Origin: Neisseria subflava
Lineage (GTDB): Bacteria; Pseudomonadota; Gammaproteobacteria; Burkholderiales; Neisseriaceae
Reading direction: 5' to 3'
Assembly (NCBI RefSeq): GCF_003044935.1
Contig: NZ_POXP01000001.1
Span: 558,001-622,000, forward strand
Length of the DNA stretch: 64,000 bases
Every line of letters begins with the position of its first letter. The first letter of the stretch is position 1. Shown piece by piece: positions 30,911 to 40,193 of the stretch. The translations under genes were made by a program, and so were the position numbers. The notes under the pieces were generated by a model, which did not search any database, had not been told where the DNA came from, and was given only the letters and a program-made list of their open reading frames with translations.

Positions 30911-31996
30911 ATGACTCGACAAGCCTTTATCCTCAGCGATTGCGAATTTTCCGAATGCGGAGAAAAGCCTTACGCCCTGTTGACCGCGAATCCGACGAAG
31001 GAACACCACTTCATCGCTCAAACCGAGCAGCGGCAACATGCGCATAATCCGCAGGTCAGCCCGCAGAATCAGAATGTTTACAAGCTGCCCTTGTCAATGT
31101 TCCATACTGGCGAAAAAGCCCGCGGCAAAGAACAAAACCGCAGCGAAGCGATAAGCGTCAACATCATCGGAAACTTGGCGGCGAAAAACCTCTATACGCT
31201 GACCTTTGTCGAAGACTCCTCCAACCAATATAATCTGGAAAGCTGGTTCAACCGTCATGAAAGCGGCTACGAAGAAGCCTGCAATCATCTGCGCACTTTA
31301 CCTGCAGGCCGTCTGAAAACAACTACGGCAAATGCCGATACCGTCAAAGTACCGGATACGTTGTGGCGGATATTGCGGCTGAAATTCCTCGGTATCCTGC
31401 GCAATCCGCACAACCATAAAAACCTGTTTGCCCACCGCCTGCATCAAACGCTTCGGGCGCGGCTGCCGGAAGTCGGTTTTGAATTTGTCCGCTTGATCAG
31501 CAAACGCGACCCCAAGCGTATCGAAGCCATTATGCAGGACTACCGTTTCACTTTTCTCGGCTATGTCGATTGGCTGGGTGGGCTTTACGGCATGTTGAGC
31601 GAAGGCGTGGCGCAGCCGTCGTTGTTTGAACGGCTGTTTTGCAACATCTTTACCGAACCCGAAGCCGTGAAAATCGAATTGTTCCGCTATCCGGAAAACA
31701 CAGGGCTGTGCCTGTTTGGCGACAGCAGTTTCTGCCTGCAAGCCTCGGCCAAGCTATTCAGCGTCGGCGTTAATATCTCGCACGATATGTTTGCCGTCGT
31801 CCACCTGCAAACCGACCGTTGGCACGTGTTTAAGAATACCTTTCATCACGACGCGCCCAAACTGCAAGGTCAAGTGCGGATTATCGACGGCGACCAAACC
31901 CAAAGATTGCTGTTCAACCGACTGTGCATCCATCAAGCCCATGAAGCCGTGTTCGGCCAAAGCCCGAATATCAAAGATTATTTAGAGGCCGTCTGA
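30911..31996 (+). CDS. Hypothetical protein, 361 aa (possibly DUF4238-like)
   Basis: Unrecognised soluble protein. The N-terminus contains EHHFIAQTEQRQHAHNPQ and then NVYKLPL, IIGNLAAKNLYTLTF and ESWFNRHESGYEEA. This order (a His-pair motif, an NLYT segment and a split acidic helix) is reminiscent of DUF4238 proteins, but I cannot confirm it. No membrane segment or signal is evident. TATAAT at 30875-30880 and an AG-DUS at about 30890 lie just upstream. The 3' end runs into a DUS (about 31987) that supplies the final LEAV codons, and gloB starts 24 bp later, so the two may be co-transcribed. Confidence 0.65.
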   Translation: MTRQAFILSDCEFSECGEKPYALLTANPTKEHHFIAQTEQRQHAHNPQVSPQNQNVYKLPLSMFHTGEKARGKEQNRSEAISVNIIGNLAAKNLYTLTFVEDSSNQYNLESWFNRHESGYEEACNHLRTLPAGRLKTTTANADTVKVPDTLWRILRLKFLGILRNPHNHKNLFAHRLHQTLRARLPEVGFEFVRLISKRDPKRIEAIMQDYRFTFLGYVDWLGGLYGMLSEGVAQPSLFERLFCNIFTEPEAVKIELFRYPENTGLCLFGDSSFCLQASAKLFSVGVNISHDMFAVVHLQTDRWHVFKNTFHHDAPKLQGQVRIIDGDQTQRLLFNRLCIHQAHEAVFGQSPNIKDYLEAV

Positions 31997-32019
31997 AACC
32001 CCCAACCAGAAGAAAGCAT

Positions 32020-32769
32020 ATGAAAATCACGCCAATCCAAGCCCTAAACGACAACTACATCTGGATGATTCAAGAAGGAAACCATGCCGCCTGCGTCGAT
32101 CCGTCCGATGCTACGCCCGTTTTGAAATTCCTCGTCCACAACCGCCTGATGCTGGCGCAAACATGGATTACCCATCCGCACCCCGACCATACCGGCGGCG
32201 CAAAAAGCTTGTTCCACGGCTTTTTAGAATCCCCGATCTATGGCGAAAGCGATATCGACGTAGCAACGCATACCGTCACCGCAGGTACGCAGTTCCCGTT
32301 TGGCGAAGGCTTGGTTACCGTTTGGGCAACCCCCGGCCATACCGACCGCCACATCAGCTATCTGTTGGAAAATTCAGACGGCCTGCACGTTTTCTGTGGC
32401 GATACCTTGTTTTCCGCCGGTTGCGGCCGCGTATTTACCGGCACAATCGAGCAGCTTTACGACAGCTTCCATCGATTCAACCAGCTGCCCGAAGAAACGC
32501 TGTTTTATCCGGCGCACGAATATACCGCCCCAAATCTGCGCTTTGCCCTGCATATCGAGCCGGATAATGCCGACATTCAGACGGCCTTGGCCGCAGCCGA
32601 ACACACGCCGACACTACCTGTCAGCCTGGCGCACGAACGTAAAGTCAATCCGTTTTTCCGCGTACACCTGCCCCAAGTTCAGGCACGCGCCGAAGAATTG
32701 AGCGGACGAAAATTAAACAGCGAACTCGAAGTCTTTGCCGCTTTGCGTGAATTGAAAAATCAATTTTAA
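32020..32769 (+). CDS. gloB: Hydroxyacylglutathione hydrolase (glyoxalase II)
   Basis: Binuclear-metal hydrolase of the metallo-beta-lactamase fold. It releases D-lactate and glutathione from S-lactoylglutathione, completing methylglyoxal detoxification. 249 aa. The N-terminal NDNYIWMI, metal-binding THPHPDHTGG (about 49-58), TPGHTDRHISY and CGDTLFSAGCGRVFTG are all canonical, as is the YPAHEYT region. Glutathione supply by gshA in the same window is consistent. It converges with guaA across a 67-bp palindrome. Confidence 0.95.
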   Translation: MKITPIQALNDNYIWMIQEGNHAACVDPSDATPVLKFLVHNRLMLAQTWITHPHPDHTGGAKSLFHGFLESPIYGESDIDVATHTVTAGTQFPFGEGLVTVWATPGHTDRHISYLLENSDGLHVFCGDTLFSAGCGRVFTGTIEQLYDSFHRFNQLPEETLFYPAHEYTAPNLRFALHIEPDNADIQTALAAAEHTPTLPVSLAHERKVNPFFRVHLPQVQARAEELSGRKLNSELEVFAALRELKNQF

Positions 32770-32777
32770 TTGGGCTT

Positions 32778-32844
32778 AATCCCTAAATAAATAAAGGCCG
32801 TCTGAACAATATCTGTTCAGACGGCCTTTATTTATTTAGGGATT
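32778..32844. terminator. Perfect 31-bp-arm palindrome with DUS core between gloB and guaA
   Basis: Arms 32778-32808 and 32814-32844 are exact complements, with a 5-nt loop (ATATC). The DUS forms the upper stem; AATCCCTAAATAAATAA extends it far beyond the usual 12-15 bp. It overlaps the guaA stop codon and is likely a bidirectional terminator. Confidence 0.85.
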
Positions 32845-34408
32845 ATTCCCATTCAATTGTGGCAGGCGGTTTGCCGCTGACATCATAAACCACACGGTTG
32901 ATACCTTTGACTTCGTTGATGATGCGGTTGGACACGCGGCCAAGCAGCGAGTATGGCAATTCAGCCCAGTGCGCAGTCATAAAGTCGCTGGTAATCACGG
33001 CACGCAAAGCAACGACGTAATCGTAAGTACGGCCGTCGCCCATTACGCCGACGGATTTCACGGGCAGGAATACGGCAAAGGTTTGGCTGGTCAGGTCGTA
33101 CCAAGATGTACCGTTTTCATCGGTAGTATTGCGCAATTCTTGAATGAAAATATCGTCTGCTTGACGGAGCAAGTCGGCGTATTCTTTTTTCACTTCACCT
33201 AAGATACGCACGCCCAAACCCGGGCCCGGGAACGGATGACGGTACACCATTTCGCGCGGCAGACCCAAAGCCACGCCCAATTCGCGTACTTCGTCTTTGA
33301 ACAAGTCACGCAAAGGCTCAAGCAGCTTGAGCTTCATGTTTTCAGGCAGGCCGCCGACGTTGTGGTGGGATTTGATGGCGTGGGCTTTTTTGGTTTTTGC
33401 GCCTGCGGATTCGATTACGTCAGGGTAAATCGTACCTTGCGCCAACCATTTGGCGTTGGTGAGTTTTTTCTCTTCAGCGTCAAATACTTCGATAAATTCC
33501 GCACCGATGATTTTGCGTTTTTTCTCTGGATCGGTCACACCGGTAAGTTTCGCCAAAAACTGCTCTTCGGCATCAACGTGAATCACGCGTACGCCCAAGT
33601 TGCGGGCAAACATGTCCATCACCATTTTACCTTCGTTCAAACGCAACAAACCGTGGTCAACAAACACGCAGGTCAGTTGGTCGCCGATGGCGCGGTGAAT
33701 CAGCGCGGCCGCTACGGAAGAGTCCACGCCGCCGGACAAACCTAAAATCACTTCGTCGCTGCCGACTTGTTCGCGGATTTTGGCAACGGCTTCTTCGATG
33801 TAGTTCGGCATGGTCCAGCTTGGTTGTGCGCCGCAAATATCCAAGACAAAGCGGTTCAACAACGCGCGGCCTTGTTTGGTGTGGGTCACTTCAGGGTGGA
33901 ATTGGATACCGTAGAATTGTTTCTCAGCATTTTCCATCATGGCAATCGGGCAAGACGGGGTGTCGCCGATGACAGAGAAGCCGGTAGGCAGTTTGGAAAC
34001 TTTATCGCCATGGCTCATCCAGACGTCGAGCGCATTAGGCGCATCGTCTTGAATGCCGCGTGTCAGCTCGCTGTCGATGGTTTTAACTTGCGCATAACCG
34101 AATTCGCGTTGGTTGCCCGGGCTAACTTCGCCGCCCAAGTGGTGCGCCATAAATTGCATGCCATAGCAGATACCCAAAACCGGAATGCCCAAATCAAAAA
34201 TACCGGTATCGGCTTGATAATCGGATTCGTAAACGGAATTAGGGCCGCCGGAGAGGATGATGCCTTTCGGGTTGAAGGCTTTGATTTCTTCCAAAGGCAT
34301 GTCAAAAGAATGCAGTTCGCAGTAAACATGGGCTTCGCGCACGCGGCGGGCGATCAGCTGGGTAACTTGCGAGCCGAAGTCGAGAATAAGGATTTTGTCT
34401 TGGGTCAT
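32843..34408 (-). CDS. guaA: GMP synthase (glutamine-hydrolysing)
   Basis: Amidates XMP to GMP. 521 aa: N-terminal class I glutamine amidotransferase with [16 protein letters not shown] (nucleophile Cys about 86) and FHPEVTHT, an ATP-pyrophosphatase with the SGGVDSS P-loop at about 225, and a C-terminal dimerisation domain ending in [10 protein letters not shown]. All key residues are present. It is transcribed toward gloB; a DUS hairpin at 34483-34525 separates it from the next gene upstream. Confidence 0.97.
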   Translation of the reverse strand: MTQDKILILDFGSQVTQLIARRVREAHVYCELHSFDMPLEEIKAFNPKGIILSGGPNSVYESDYQADTGIFDLGIPVLGICYGMQFMAHHLGGEVSPGNQREFGYAQVKTIDSELTRGIQDDAPNALDVWMSHGDKVSKLPTGFSVIGDTPSCPIAMMENAEKQFYGIQFHPEVTHTKQGRALLNRFVLDICGAQPSWTMPNYIEEAVAKIREQVGSDEVILGLSGGVDSSVAAALIHRAIGDQLTCVFVDHGLLRLNEGKMVMDMFARNLGVRVIHVDAEEQFLAKLTGVTDPEKKRKIIGAEFIEVFDAEEKKLTNAKWLAQGTIYPDVIESAGAKTKKAHAIKSHHNVGGLPENMKLKLLEPLRDLFKDEVRELGVALGLPREMVYRHPFPGPGLGVRILGEVKKEYADLLRQADDIFIQELRNTTDENGTSWYDLTSQTFAVFLPVKSVGVMGDGRTYDYVVALRAVITSDFMTAHWAELPYSLLGRVSNRIINEVKGINRVVYDVSGKPPATIEWE

Positions 34409-34482
34409 GGCGGAAACTTTGCAAAATGTAAGAAAACGGTGCGGCCGGGAGGGTAAATTTCAAATTTAAACCACAATAAAAA

Positions 34483-34526
34483 AGGCCGTCTGAATCGGCG
34501 GATTATACCATTGTTCAGACGGCCTT
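34483..34526. terminator. Inverted DUS pair behind the 108-aa membrane protein gene
   Basis: AGGCCGTCTGAA (34483-34494) and TTCAGACGGCCT (34514-34525) with flanking A and T runs. Confidence 0.65.
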
Positions 34527-34556
34527 TATAGGGCAAAACCCAAATCTCTCATCTTT

Positions 34557-34883
34557 CTATTTTGTGTGTTTCTCAGGAATCATGTCGCTGCGCGAGAGCA
34601 ACAGCAGGCAACCCAACACAACCATGCCGATGGCCAGCAACGGCGAGAGGTAAATCCAGTAGCTCATGTGCAGATAAATGGCTGTACCGATATAAACCAG
34701 CATCGGGCCGGAAACGATAGACTGTTTGTTGATGCCGTCCATCATCAACACGGCAAAGCCCAAAATAATTAATGCGCCGGCAATCATGGTCGATGTCGCA
34801 GGCAAAATATCCGTAGCACGTAAAAACCAAATCGCGCCAAAGATAATCAAAAACAAAGGCAGAAAAAGTGAGGGGCGGGACAT
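34557..34883 (-). CDS. Small integral membrane protein, 108 aa
   Basis: Unknown function. From ATG 34883 (MSRPSLFLP) with an ACGGAG ribosome site the product has about four hydrophobic segments (roughly 4-22, 32-50, 57-74, 76-95) and a short basic C-terminus. The loop after the first helix and the GALIILGFAVLMMDG segment resemble LiaI/LiaF-type (DUF5668-like) membrane modules, though this is only a resemblance. The longer open frame runs through two DUS and has no better start, so it is rejected. dut lies upstream on the same strand, behind its own DUS hairpin. Confidence 0.7.
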   Translation of the reverse strand: MSRPSLFLPLFLIIFGAIWFLRATDILPATSTMIAGALIILGFAVLMMDGINKQSIVSGPMLVYIGTAIYLHMSYWIYLSPLLAIGMVVLGCLLLLSRSDMIPEKHTK

Positions 34884-34997
34884 AACAACGCTCCGTAAAG
34901 GTTTCAGACGGCCTGTATTATTGGGTGCGTTGGTCATACAGACAAGATATAAAAATGCAATCTTGTGTGTAATTATGCAAAGGTTGGCACAACAAAA

Positions 34998-35060
34998 AGG
35001 CCGTCTGAACAGCGGCAAACCGAAATCAAATATTTCAATTTATCCCATTCCAGACGGCCT
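34998..35060. terminator. DUS hairpin behind dut
   Basis: AGGCCGTCTGAA and a one-base variant TCCAGACGGCCT, followed by TTTT toward the + strand. Confidence 0.5.
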
Positions 35061-35069
35061 TTTAAATTA

Positions 35070-35522
35070 TCAGGCTTTGCCGGTGCTGCCGAATCCGCCT
35101 TCACCCCGCTCGCTGGCAGCAAACTCGTCCACAACCTTAAACGCAGCTTGGACAACCGGTACAATCACCATTTGCGCGATGCGCTCCATCGGCTCGATGG
35201 TAAACGCTTCTTTACCACGGTTCCACAGAGAAACCTTCAATTCGCCTTGATAATCCGAGTCAATCAAACCGACCAAATTGCCCAAAACAATACCGTGCTT
35301 ATGACCCAAGCCGGAACGCGGCAACAAAACGGCTGCATACGCAGGGTTGGCCAAATACACCGCCAAACCGGTAGGAACGAGATATACATCGCCCGGCTGC
35401 AATACAACAGCTTCATCCAAGCAGGCACGCAAATCCAAACCGGCAGAACCGGGCGTTGCATAAGCAGGCAGGGAATCGGCCATTTTCGGATTTAAGATTT
35501 TCAGTTCGACTTCGGTTTGCAT
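35070..35522 (-). CDS. dut: dUTP diphosphatase (dUTPase)
   Basis: Trimeric dUTPase that hydrolyses dUTP to dUMP, keeping uracil out of DNA and feeding thymidylate synthesis. 150 aa from ATG 35522 ([12 protein letters not shown]), which has a GGAG site. All five family motifs are seen: [30 protein letters not shown] (catalytic Asp), ERIAQMV and the C-terminal flexible [10 protein letters not shown] arm. The upstream extension of the frame is not supported. Confidence 0.96.
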   Translation of the reverse strand: MQTEVELKILNPKMADSLPAYATPGSAGLDLRACLDEAVVLQPGDVYLVPTGLAVYLANPAYAAVLLPRSGLGHKHGIVLGNLVGLIDSDYQGELKVSLWNRGKEAFTIEPMERIAQMVIVPVVQAAFKVVDEFAASERGEGGFGSTGKA

Positions 35523-35633
35523 GACAGGACTCCGTATTGTTCTATATTGGAAAGGGCTACGATTATACACAAATGCCCTTGAGGCCGTCTGAAAAAACGG
35601 AGTATGATTCAGTCAGACCTAAGGAGAAAAATC

Positions 35634-36266
35634 ATGGATCTGCACAATATCCGCGAAGATTACAGCAAACGCGAGCTGTCGGAAGCCGAATGCCACGCCG
35701 ACCCGATTATCCAATTCGAGCAATGGCTGAACGAAGCCATTCACGCCGAAGTCAACGAACCGACCGCGGTCAACGTTGCCGCCGTGGGCGAAGACGGCAG
35801 GCCCAACAGCCGCATGGTACTGCTAAAAGAAGTCAACCCAAAAGGCTTTGTTTTCTTTACCAATTACCATAGCCGAAAAGGCCGTTCCTATACAGCGCAC
35901 CCTTTTGCCGCCATGACTTTTTTCTGGCCGGAACTCGAACGCCAAGTGCGCGTTGAAGGACGCATTGAAAAACTCGACGCCGCCGCTTCGGACGAATATT
36001 TTGAAAGCCGCCCATATACCAGCCGTATCGGCGCATGGGCAAGCGCGCAAAGCGAAGTGATTTCCAGCAAAGCCGTATTGGTGGCCAAGGCCGCGGCCGT
36101 CGGTGTCAAACACCCCCTACATGTTCCCCGCCCGCCGCATTGGGGTGGATACCTCGTTATTCCCGACCGCATCGAATTCTGGCAAGGCCGCCCCAGCCGC
36201 CTGCACGACCGCATCCAATACCGCCTAGTTGACGGCAACTGGATACGCGAACGCCTTTCACCATAA
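35634..36266 (+). CDS. pdxH: Pyridoxamine 5'-phosphate oxidase
   Basis: FMN-dependent oxidase forming pyridoxal 5'-phosphate from PNP/PMP, the last step of vitamin B6 synthesis and salvage. 210 aa from ATG 35634 with a strong AAGGAG site; the frame could open 30 bases earlier but without support. Motifs: [23 protein letters not shown] (FMN contacts), [12 protein letters not shown], and the C-terminal [28 protein letters not shown] signature. An AG-DUS lies about 45 bp upstream. Confidence 0.96.
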   Translation: MDLHNIREDYSKRELSEAECHADPIIQFEQWLNEAIHAEVNEPTAVNVAAVGEDGRPNSRMVLLKEVNPKGFVFFTNYHSRKGRSYTAHPFAAMTFFWPELERQVRVEGRIEKLDAAASDEYFESRPYTSRIGAWASAQSEVISSKAVLVAKAAAVGVKHPLHVPRPPHWGGYLVIPDRIEFWQGRPSRLHDRIQYRLVDGNWIRERLSP

Positions 36267-36324
36267 TTTTCGGATTTTCAAACAAAAATTTACTGGTTGA
36301 GTTACAATACAGTCTTTCATCGGC

Positions 36325-36357
36325 AGGCCGTCTGAATCTGATTTTCAGACGGCCTTT
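36325..36357. terminator. Inverted DUS pair behind pdxH
   Basis: AGGCCGTCTGAATCTG / TTTTCAGACGGCCT followed by TTTT. Confidence 0.65.
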
Positions 36358-36425
36358 TCCCCCAATCCAACCCCTGCCGCAACCGCCGCAGAAGAACCGC
36401 TTTTTCAAGCGAGTTAGGAAAAATC

Positions 36426-37484
36426 ATGTCCAAACAGCCTTCCAGCAAACGCCAATGGCGCGACGGCGTATCATCTACCGCCAAAAAACCTTCCAAACCG
36501 GCCAAATCCTTTGCCAATAAAAAACGTCCCGACGACGAACGCAAAACATCAGGCAAACCTTACGGCCAAAAAGTTTCAGACGGCCCCAAAGCTCAAAATA
36601 CCGCGCCTAAACAACGTGCTGCCAAAGCCAAAAAACTGGTTGTCCGCAATCCCAACCAAAAAATCATGGAGCACGCCCGCGATTTGAAAGAACGCCGCAG
36701 CGACCTTTCACGCTTTGAACCCGAGCGCCTGCAAAAAGTCCTGGCTGCTTCCGGTGTCGGCTCACGTCGAGAAATGGAAGAATGGATCAGCAACGGCTGG
36801 GTAACGGTCAACGGCCGCGTAGCCCAATTGGGCGAAAAAGTCACACCCGACGACCACGTTACCGTCAAAGGCAGTATCATCAAACTCAAATGGGCAGACC
36901 GCCTGCCACGCATCATCCTCTACTACAAACAAGAAGGCGAAATCGTTTCCCGCGACGACCCGCAAGGACGCGTCAGCATTTTCGACCGCCTGCCACAAGC
37001 AGCCAGCAGCCGCTGGGTAGCCATCGGCCGTTTGGACATCAATACCAGCGGCCTTTTGATCCTGACCACTTCCGGCGAGCTGGTTCAACGCTTTGCCCAC
37101 CCCAGCTTTGAAGTCGAACGCGAATACGCCGTACGCGTATTGGGCGAGTTGACCACCGAACAAATGCGCGTCCTGACCGAAGAAGGCGTGATGCTCGAAG
37201 ATGGTTTGGCTAAAGTAGAACGCATCTACGAACAAGGCGGCGAAGGCGCAAACAAATGGTACAACGTCGTCATCAAAGAAGGCCGGAACCGCGAAGTACG
37301 CCGTATTTTTGAAAGCCAAGGCCTGACCGTCAGCCGCCTTGTCCGCGTAGGCTTCGGCCCCATCGGCCTGCCAAACCGCCTCAAACGCGGCCAGTTCTAC
37401 GAACTTAATCCGGCAGAAGTCGCCAACATCATCAAATGGGCGGATATGCTGCTGCCGGGCGAGCGTCGTCGGAAGAAAAGTTAA
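36426..37484 (+). CDS. rluB: 23S rRNA pseudouridine synthase (RluB/RsuA family)
   Basis: Pseudouridylates rRNA; similarity is to RluB (23S U2605 in E. coli). 352 aa: a very basic, disordered N-terminal extension of about 95 residues, an S4 RNA-binding domain (LQKVLAASGVGSRREMEEWI, about 104-160), then the catalytic domain with GRLDINTSGLLILT (catalytic Asp about 204) and EGRNREVRRIFESQGLTVSRL. A further basic tail ends the protein. RluB is preferred over RsuA from the extension and KEGRNREVRRI context, not proven. Confidence 0.88.
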   Translation: MSKQPSSKRQWRDGVSSTAKKPSKPAKSFANKKRPDDERKTSGKPYGQKVSDGPKAQNTAPKQRAAKAKKLVVRNPNQKIMEHARDLKERRSDLSRFEPERLQKVLAASGVGSRREMEEWISNGWVTVNGRVAQLGEKVTPDDHVTVKGSIIKLKWADRLPRIILYYKQEGEIVSRDDPQGRVSIFDRLPQAASSRWVAIGRLDINTSGLLILTTSGELVQRFAHPSFEVEREYAVRVLGELTTEQMRVLTEEGVMLEDGLAKVERIYEQGGEGANKWYNVVIKEGRNREVRRIFESQGLTVSRLVRVGFGPIGLPNRLKRGQFYELNPAEVANIIKWADMLLPGERRRKKS

Positions 37485-37500
37485 TGTAAGATAAATCAGA

Positions 37501-37528
37501 GCTGAGGCCTTTACAAAATCGTCTCAGC
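37501..37528. repeat. Solo IS-end-like sequence behind rluB
   Basis: GCTGAGGCCTTTACAAAAT differs at two positions from the terminal repeat GCTGAGACCTTTGCAAAAT at the right end of the IS5-family element at 54-55 kb. GCTGAG/CTCAGC could also form a short hairpin. No transposase remains nearby, so this is likely a relic. Confidence 0.5.
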
Positions 37529-37556
37529 CCGACAAAATCTTGCACAAGTCATAAAC

Positions 37557-37624
37557 ATAGTGGGTTAAGTTTAAACCAGTACCGCATTGCTCCGCCTTGT
37601 CCTGATTTAAACTTAACCCACTAT
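37557..37624. repeat. Internally deleted Correia-type element (CREE-like MITE)
   Basis: A 68-bp element with perfect 19-bp inverted repeats ATAGTGGGTTAAGTTTAAA / TTTAAACTTAACCCACTAT, near-matching to about 25 bp. Interior pieces CCAGTACCGCATTGC and GCCTTGTCCTGAT resemble the two ends of Correia repeat-enclosed elements as I recall them, with the whole middle missing. Confidence 0.7.
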
Positions 37625-37735
37625 TCACACATTAAAATTCAAAAAAAGTGACTCAGCACCAGCGTTAACTCTGCCAATACACTGCCATCAACACTTTTAA
37701 TAATCAGCATGTGATATTTCCCAGGAGTTTAAATC

Positions 37736-39328
37736 ATGCCCCGTTTCTTCCTGAAAACCGTTTCTATACTCACTTTGGCAGCTTTGACTGCGTGTTCCGG
37801 TCCTCTCGACCGATCAGACTCGTCAACCGAAAATCTTCAGGGCGCACCGGACTCAGCATTGCCTGCTGCTGCCGTTGCTGAAGAAAATCTGTCTCTTACA
37901 GAAAACACTGAACGCTACCAAGAACAACCTGACCAACCAGTCAAATCCGTTGCCCAAGAGCCTGTTTCCACATTTAGCATCGATGTCGATACCGGCAGCT
38001 ACGCCAACGTCCGCCGATTTCTGAACAACGGCGAACAGCCGCCTAAAGATGCTGTACGGGTTGAGGAAATCGTCAATTACTTCCCTTATAACTATCCACT
38101 GCCTACTGACGGCCGTCCATTTGCCGTTCATACTGAAACCATTGATTCTCCATGGCAACCGGAAGCCAAGCTGATCAAAATCGGTATCCAAGCACAAGAC
38201 ACGGCAAAGAAAGACCTGCCGCCTGCCAATCTTGTGTTCCTCGTGGACGTATCCGGCAGCATGGATGAAGAAAATAAACTTCCGTTGGTTCAAAAAACGC
38301 TGCGTATCTTGACCCAACAATTACGTCCTCAGGACAAGGTTACCCTGATTACCTATTCATCAGGCGAAGAGCTGGTACTTCCACCCACATCAGGTGCTGA
38401 TAAAGAAACTATCCTGAAGGCCATCGACAAACTGGAGGCCGAAGGCTCGACTTCAGGCGAATCCGCTTTACGCATGGCCTACGAGCAAGCACAAAAAGCC
38501 TTTGTACCCAACGGCATCAACCGTATCCTGCTGGCGACCGATGGCGACTTTAACGTTGGCGTATCTGATACCGAAACGCTCAAATCCATGGTTGCCGAAA
38601 AACGTAAAACCGGTGTTTCACTCAGCACGCTAGGATTCGGTACAGACAATTACAACGAAGACATGATGGAACAAATTGCCGATGCAGGCGACGGCAATTA
38701 CAGCTATATCGACAACGAAAAAGAAGCGAAAAAAGTTCTGCAGCAGCAACTGACTTCCACGCTGGCCACTGTTGCGCAAGATGTCAAAATCCAGGTTGAA
38801 TTCAATCCTGCCACAGTCAAAGAATACCGCTTGGTCGGCTACACCAACCGCACCCTGCGCAATGAAGACTTCAACAATGACAAAGTAGATGCGGGCGATA
38901 TCGGCTCAGGCCACAGCGTGACCGCCATCTATGAAATCATTCCGGCAGGCAAAAATGGCTGGCTGAACGAATCACGCTATCAAAAAGCCCCTGCCGTCAA
39001 AGGCAGTAAAAACGAATACGCCTTTGTCAAAGTACGCTACAAACTACCTGGGGAAAAAGACAGCAAGCTGATGGAACAAGCAATTCCCGTTGGCAGCAAA
39101 CCGCTGGAGCAAGCCGATAAAGACACCCTGCTCGCTCTTGCCGCAGCTTCCTATGCCCAAGCCCTGCGCGGCGGCGAATACAACGGCAAACTTGGCTGGA
39201 GCGACATTGAAAAAATGGTACAGAAAGTCCAAGGCGACGATCCGTTTGAACTGAAATCGGAATTTCTCCAATTGGTTCGCATTGCCGCCGGTAGCGAAAA
39301 GAAATCAGGTCCTTTGGTTAAAGAATAA
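37736..39328 (+). CDS. VWA-domain lipoprotein (YfbK-like)
   Basis: 530-aa secreted lipoprotein: signal sequence with lipobox LTAC (Cys20), a Ser/Glu-rich linker, a von Willebrand-like N-terminal module (TFSIDVDTGSYANVRRFLNNG, about 80-110), and a VWA domain from about 165 with an intact MIDAS DVSGSM and downstream LLATDGDFNVG. A C-terminal beta-rich domain (about 345-530, DUF3520-like) completes the E. coli YfbK architecture. It probably acts as a metal-dependent adhesion or scaffold protein in the envelope; its ligand is unknown. It is likely monocistronic: the repeat-rich region precedes it and a DUS hairpin follows. Confidence 0.88.
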   Translation: MPRFFLKTVSILTLAALTACSGPLDRSDSSTENLQGAPDSALPAAAVAEENLSLTENTERYQEQPDQPVKSVAQEPVSTFSIDVDTGSYANVRRFLNNGEQPPKDAVRVEEIVNYFPYNYPLPTDGRPFAVHTETIDSPWQPEAKLIKIGIQAQDTAKKDLPPANLVFLVDVSGSMDEENKLPLVQKTLRILTQQLRPQDKVTLITYSSGEELVLPPTSGADKETILKAIDKLEAEGSTSGESALRMAYEQAQKAFVPNGINRILLATDGDFNVGVSDTETLKSMVAEKRKTGVSLSTLGFGTDNYNEDMMEQIADAGDGNYSYIDNEKEAKKVLQQQLTSTLATVAQDVKIQVEFNPATVKEYRLVGYTNRTLRNEDFNNDKVDAGDIGSGHSVTAIYEIIPAGKNGWLNESRYQKAPAVKGSKNEYAFVKVRYKLPGEKDSKLMEQAIPVGSKPLEQADKDTLLALAAASYAQALRGGEYNGKLGWSDIEKMVQKVQGDDPFELKSEFLQLVRIAAGSEKKSGPLVKE

Positions 39329-39338
39329 AACCTGAAAA

Positions 39339-39370
39339 AGGCCGTCTGAAAAACATTCAGACGGCCTTTT
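39339..39370. terminator. Inverted DUS pair between the VWA gene and rlmB
   Basis: AGGCCGTCTGAA (39339-39350) and TTCAGACGGCCT (39356-39367) then TTTT; serves both convergent genes. Confidence 0.75.
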
Positions 39371-39381
39371 AATTAAACTTT

Positions 39382-40131
39382 TTATTTTTCCGATTTCAAC
39401 ACCCGTTGACGGCGGGTTTCGCTCAATACCATGCCTGCGCTGACGGAAACGTTCATGCTTTCTACCGTACCAAACATCGGAATCGATACCAGCATATCGC
39501 AATGTTCGCGTGTCAAGCGGCGCATGCCTTCGCCTTCATTGCCCATTACCCAAGCCACGCTGTCAGGCAGGTCGCAGTGGTAAAGGTCGGAGTCGCCGCC
39601 CATGTCTGTGCCGACAATCCAAATGCCGTATTCTTTCAATTCACGCAAAGTACGGGCAAGATTGGTTACGGTAATATACGGCACGGTTTCCGCCGCGCCA
39701 CAGGCAACTTTGCTGACGGTCGCATTCAGGCCGGCACTTTTGTCTTTGGGTGCAATCACAGCATGCACGCCCATCGCATCGGCAGTACGCAGGCACGCGC
39801 CGAGGTTGTGCGGGTCAGTAATGCCGTCCAATACCAGCAAAAACGGAGGTTCGCTCAGGTTTTCCAACACATCTTCCAAGTGAACATGGTTTTTGGAAGC
39901 GTCGATAAACCCGACCACGCCCTGATGGCGCGCCCCTTTGCTGATGGCATTCAGGCGATCGGCATCGGCAAAATGCACGCGTACGTTTTCAGAGGCCGCT
40001 TTATCCAATACATCGCGGGTGCGCGCATCGGATTTTCCCTCTTGGATATAGAGTTCGGTAATCGATTTCGGGTTTTGCCACAAACGGGCATTAACGGCGT
40101 GAAAGCCATAGATGAGTCGTTGGTTTGCCAT
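39382..40131 (-). CDS. rlmB: 23S rRNA (guanosine-2'-O-)-methyltransferase RlmB
   Basis: SpoU-family knotted methyltransferase for G2251 in the ribosomal P-loop. 249 aa: an N-terminal substrate-binding domain beginning [13 protein letters not shown], a linker, then the trefoil-knot domain with [23 protein letters not shown] (about 97-119), [18 protein letters not shown] and [20 protein letters not shown] (SAM-binding knot). It is convergent with the VWA gene. azlCD lies upstream on the same strand behind a DUS near 40180. Confidence 0.96.
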   Translation of the reverse strand: MANQRLIYGFHAVNARLWQNPKSITELYIQEGKSDARTRDVLDKAASENVRVHFADADRLNAISKGARHQGVVGFIDASKNHVHLEDVLENLSEPPFLLVLDGITDPHNLGACLRTADAMGVHAVIAPKDKSAGLNATVSKVACGAAETVPYITVTNLARTLRELKEYGIWIVGTDMGGDSDLYHCDLPDSVAWVMGNEGEGMRRLTREHCDMLVSIPMFGTVESMNVSVSAGMVLSETRRQRVLKSEK

Positions 40132-40193
40132 GTTTTTGCTTTATCAAAAAATTCAGACGGCCATTATAACAAGTAAGGCCGTCTGAAAATTTT

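Noticed and set aside
37501-37624. Repeat region as a CRISPR array
   Set aside because: Only one inverted-repeat element and one IS end; no regularly spaced direct repeats. No CRISPR was seen anywhere in the window.
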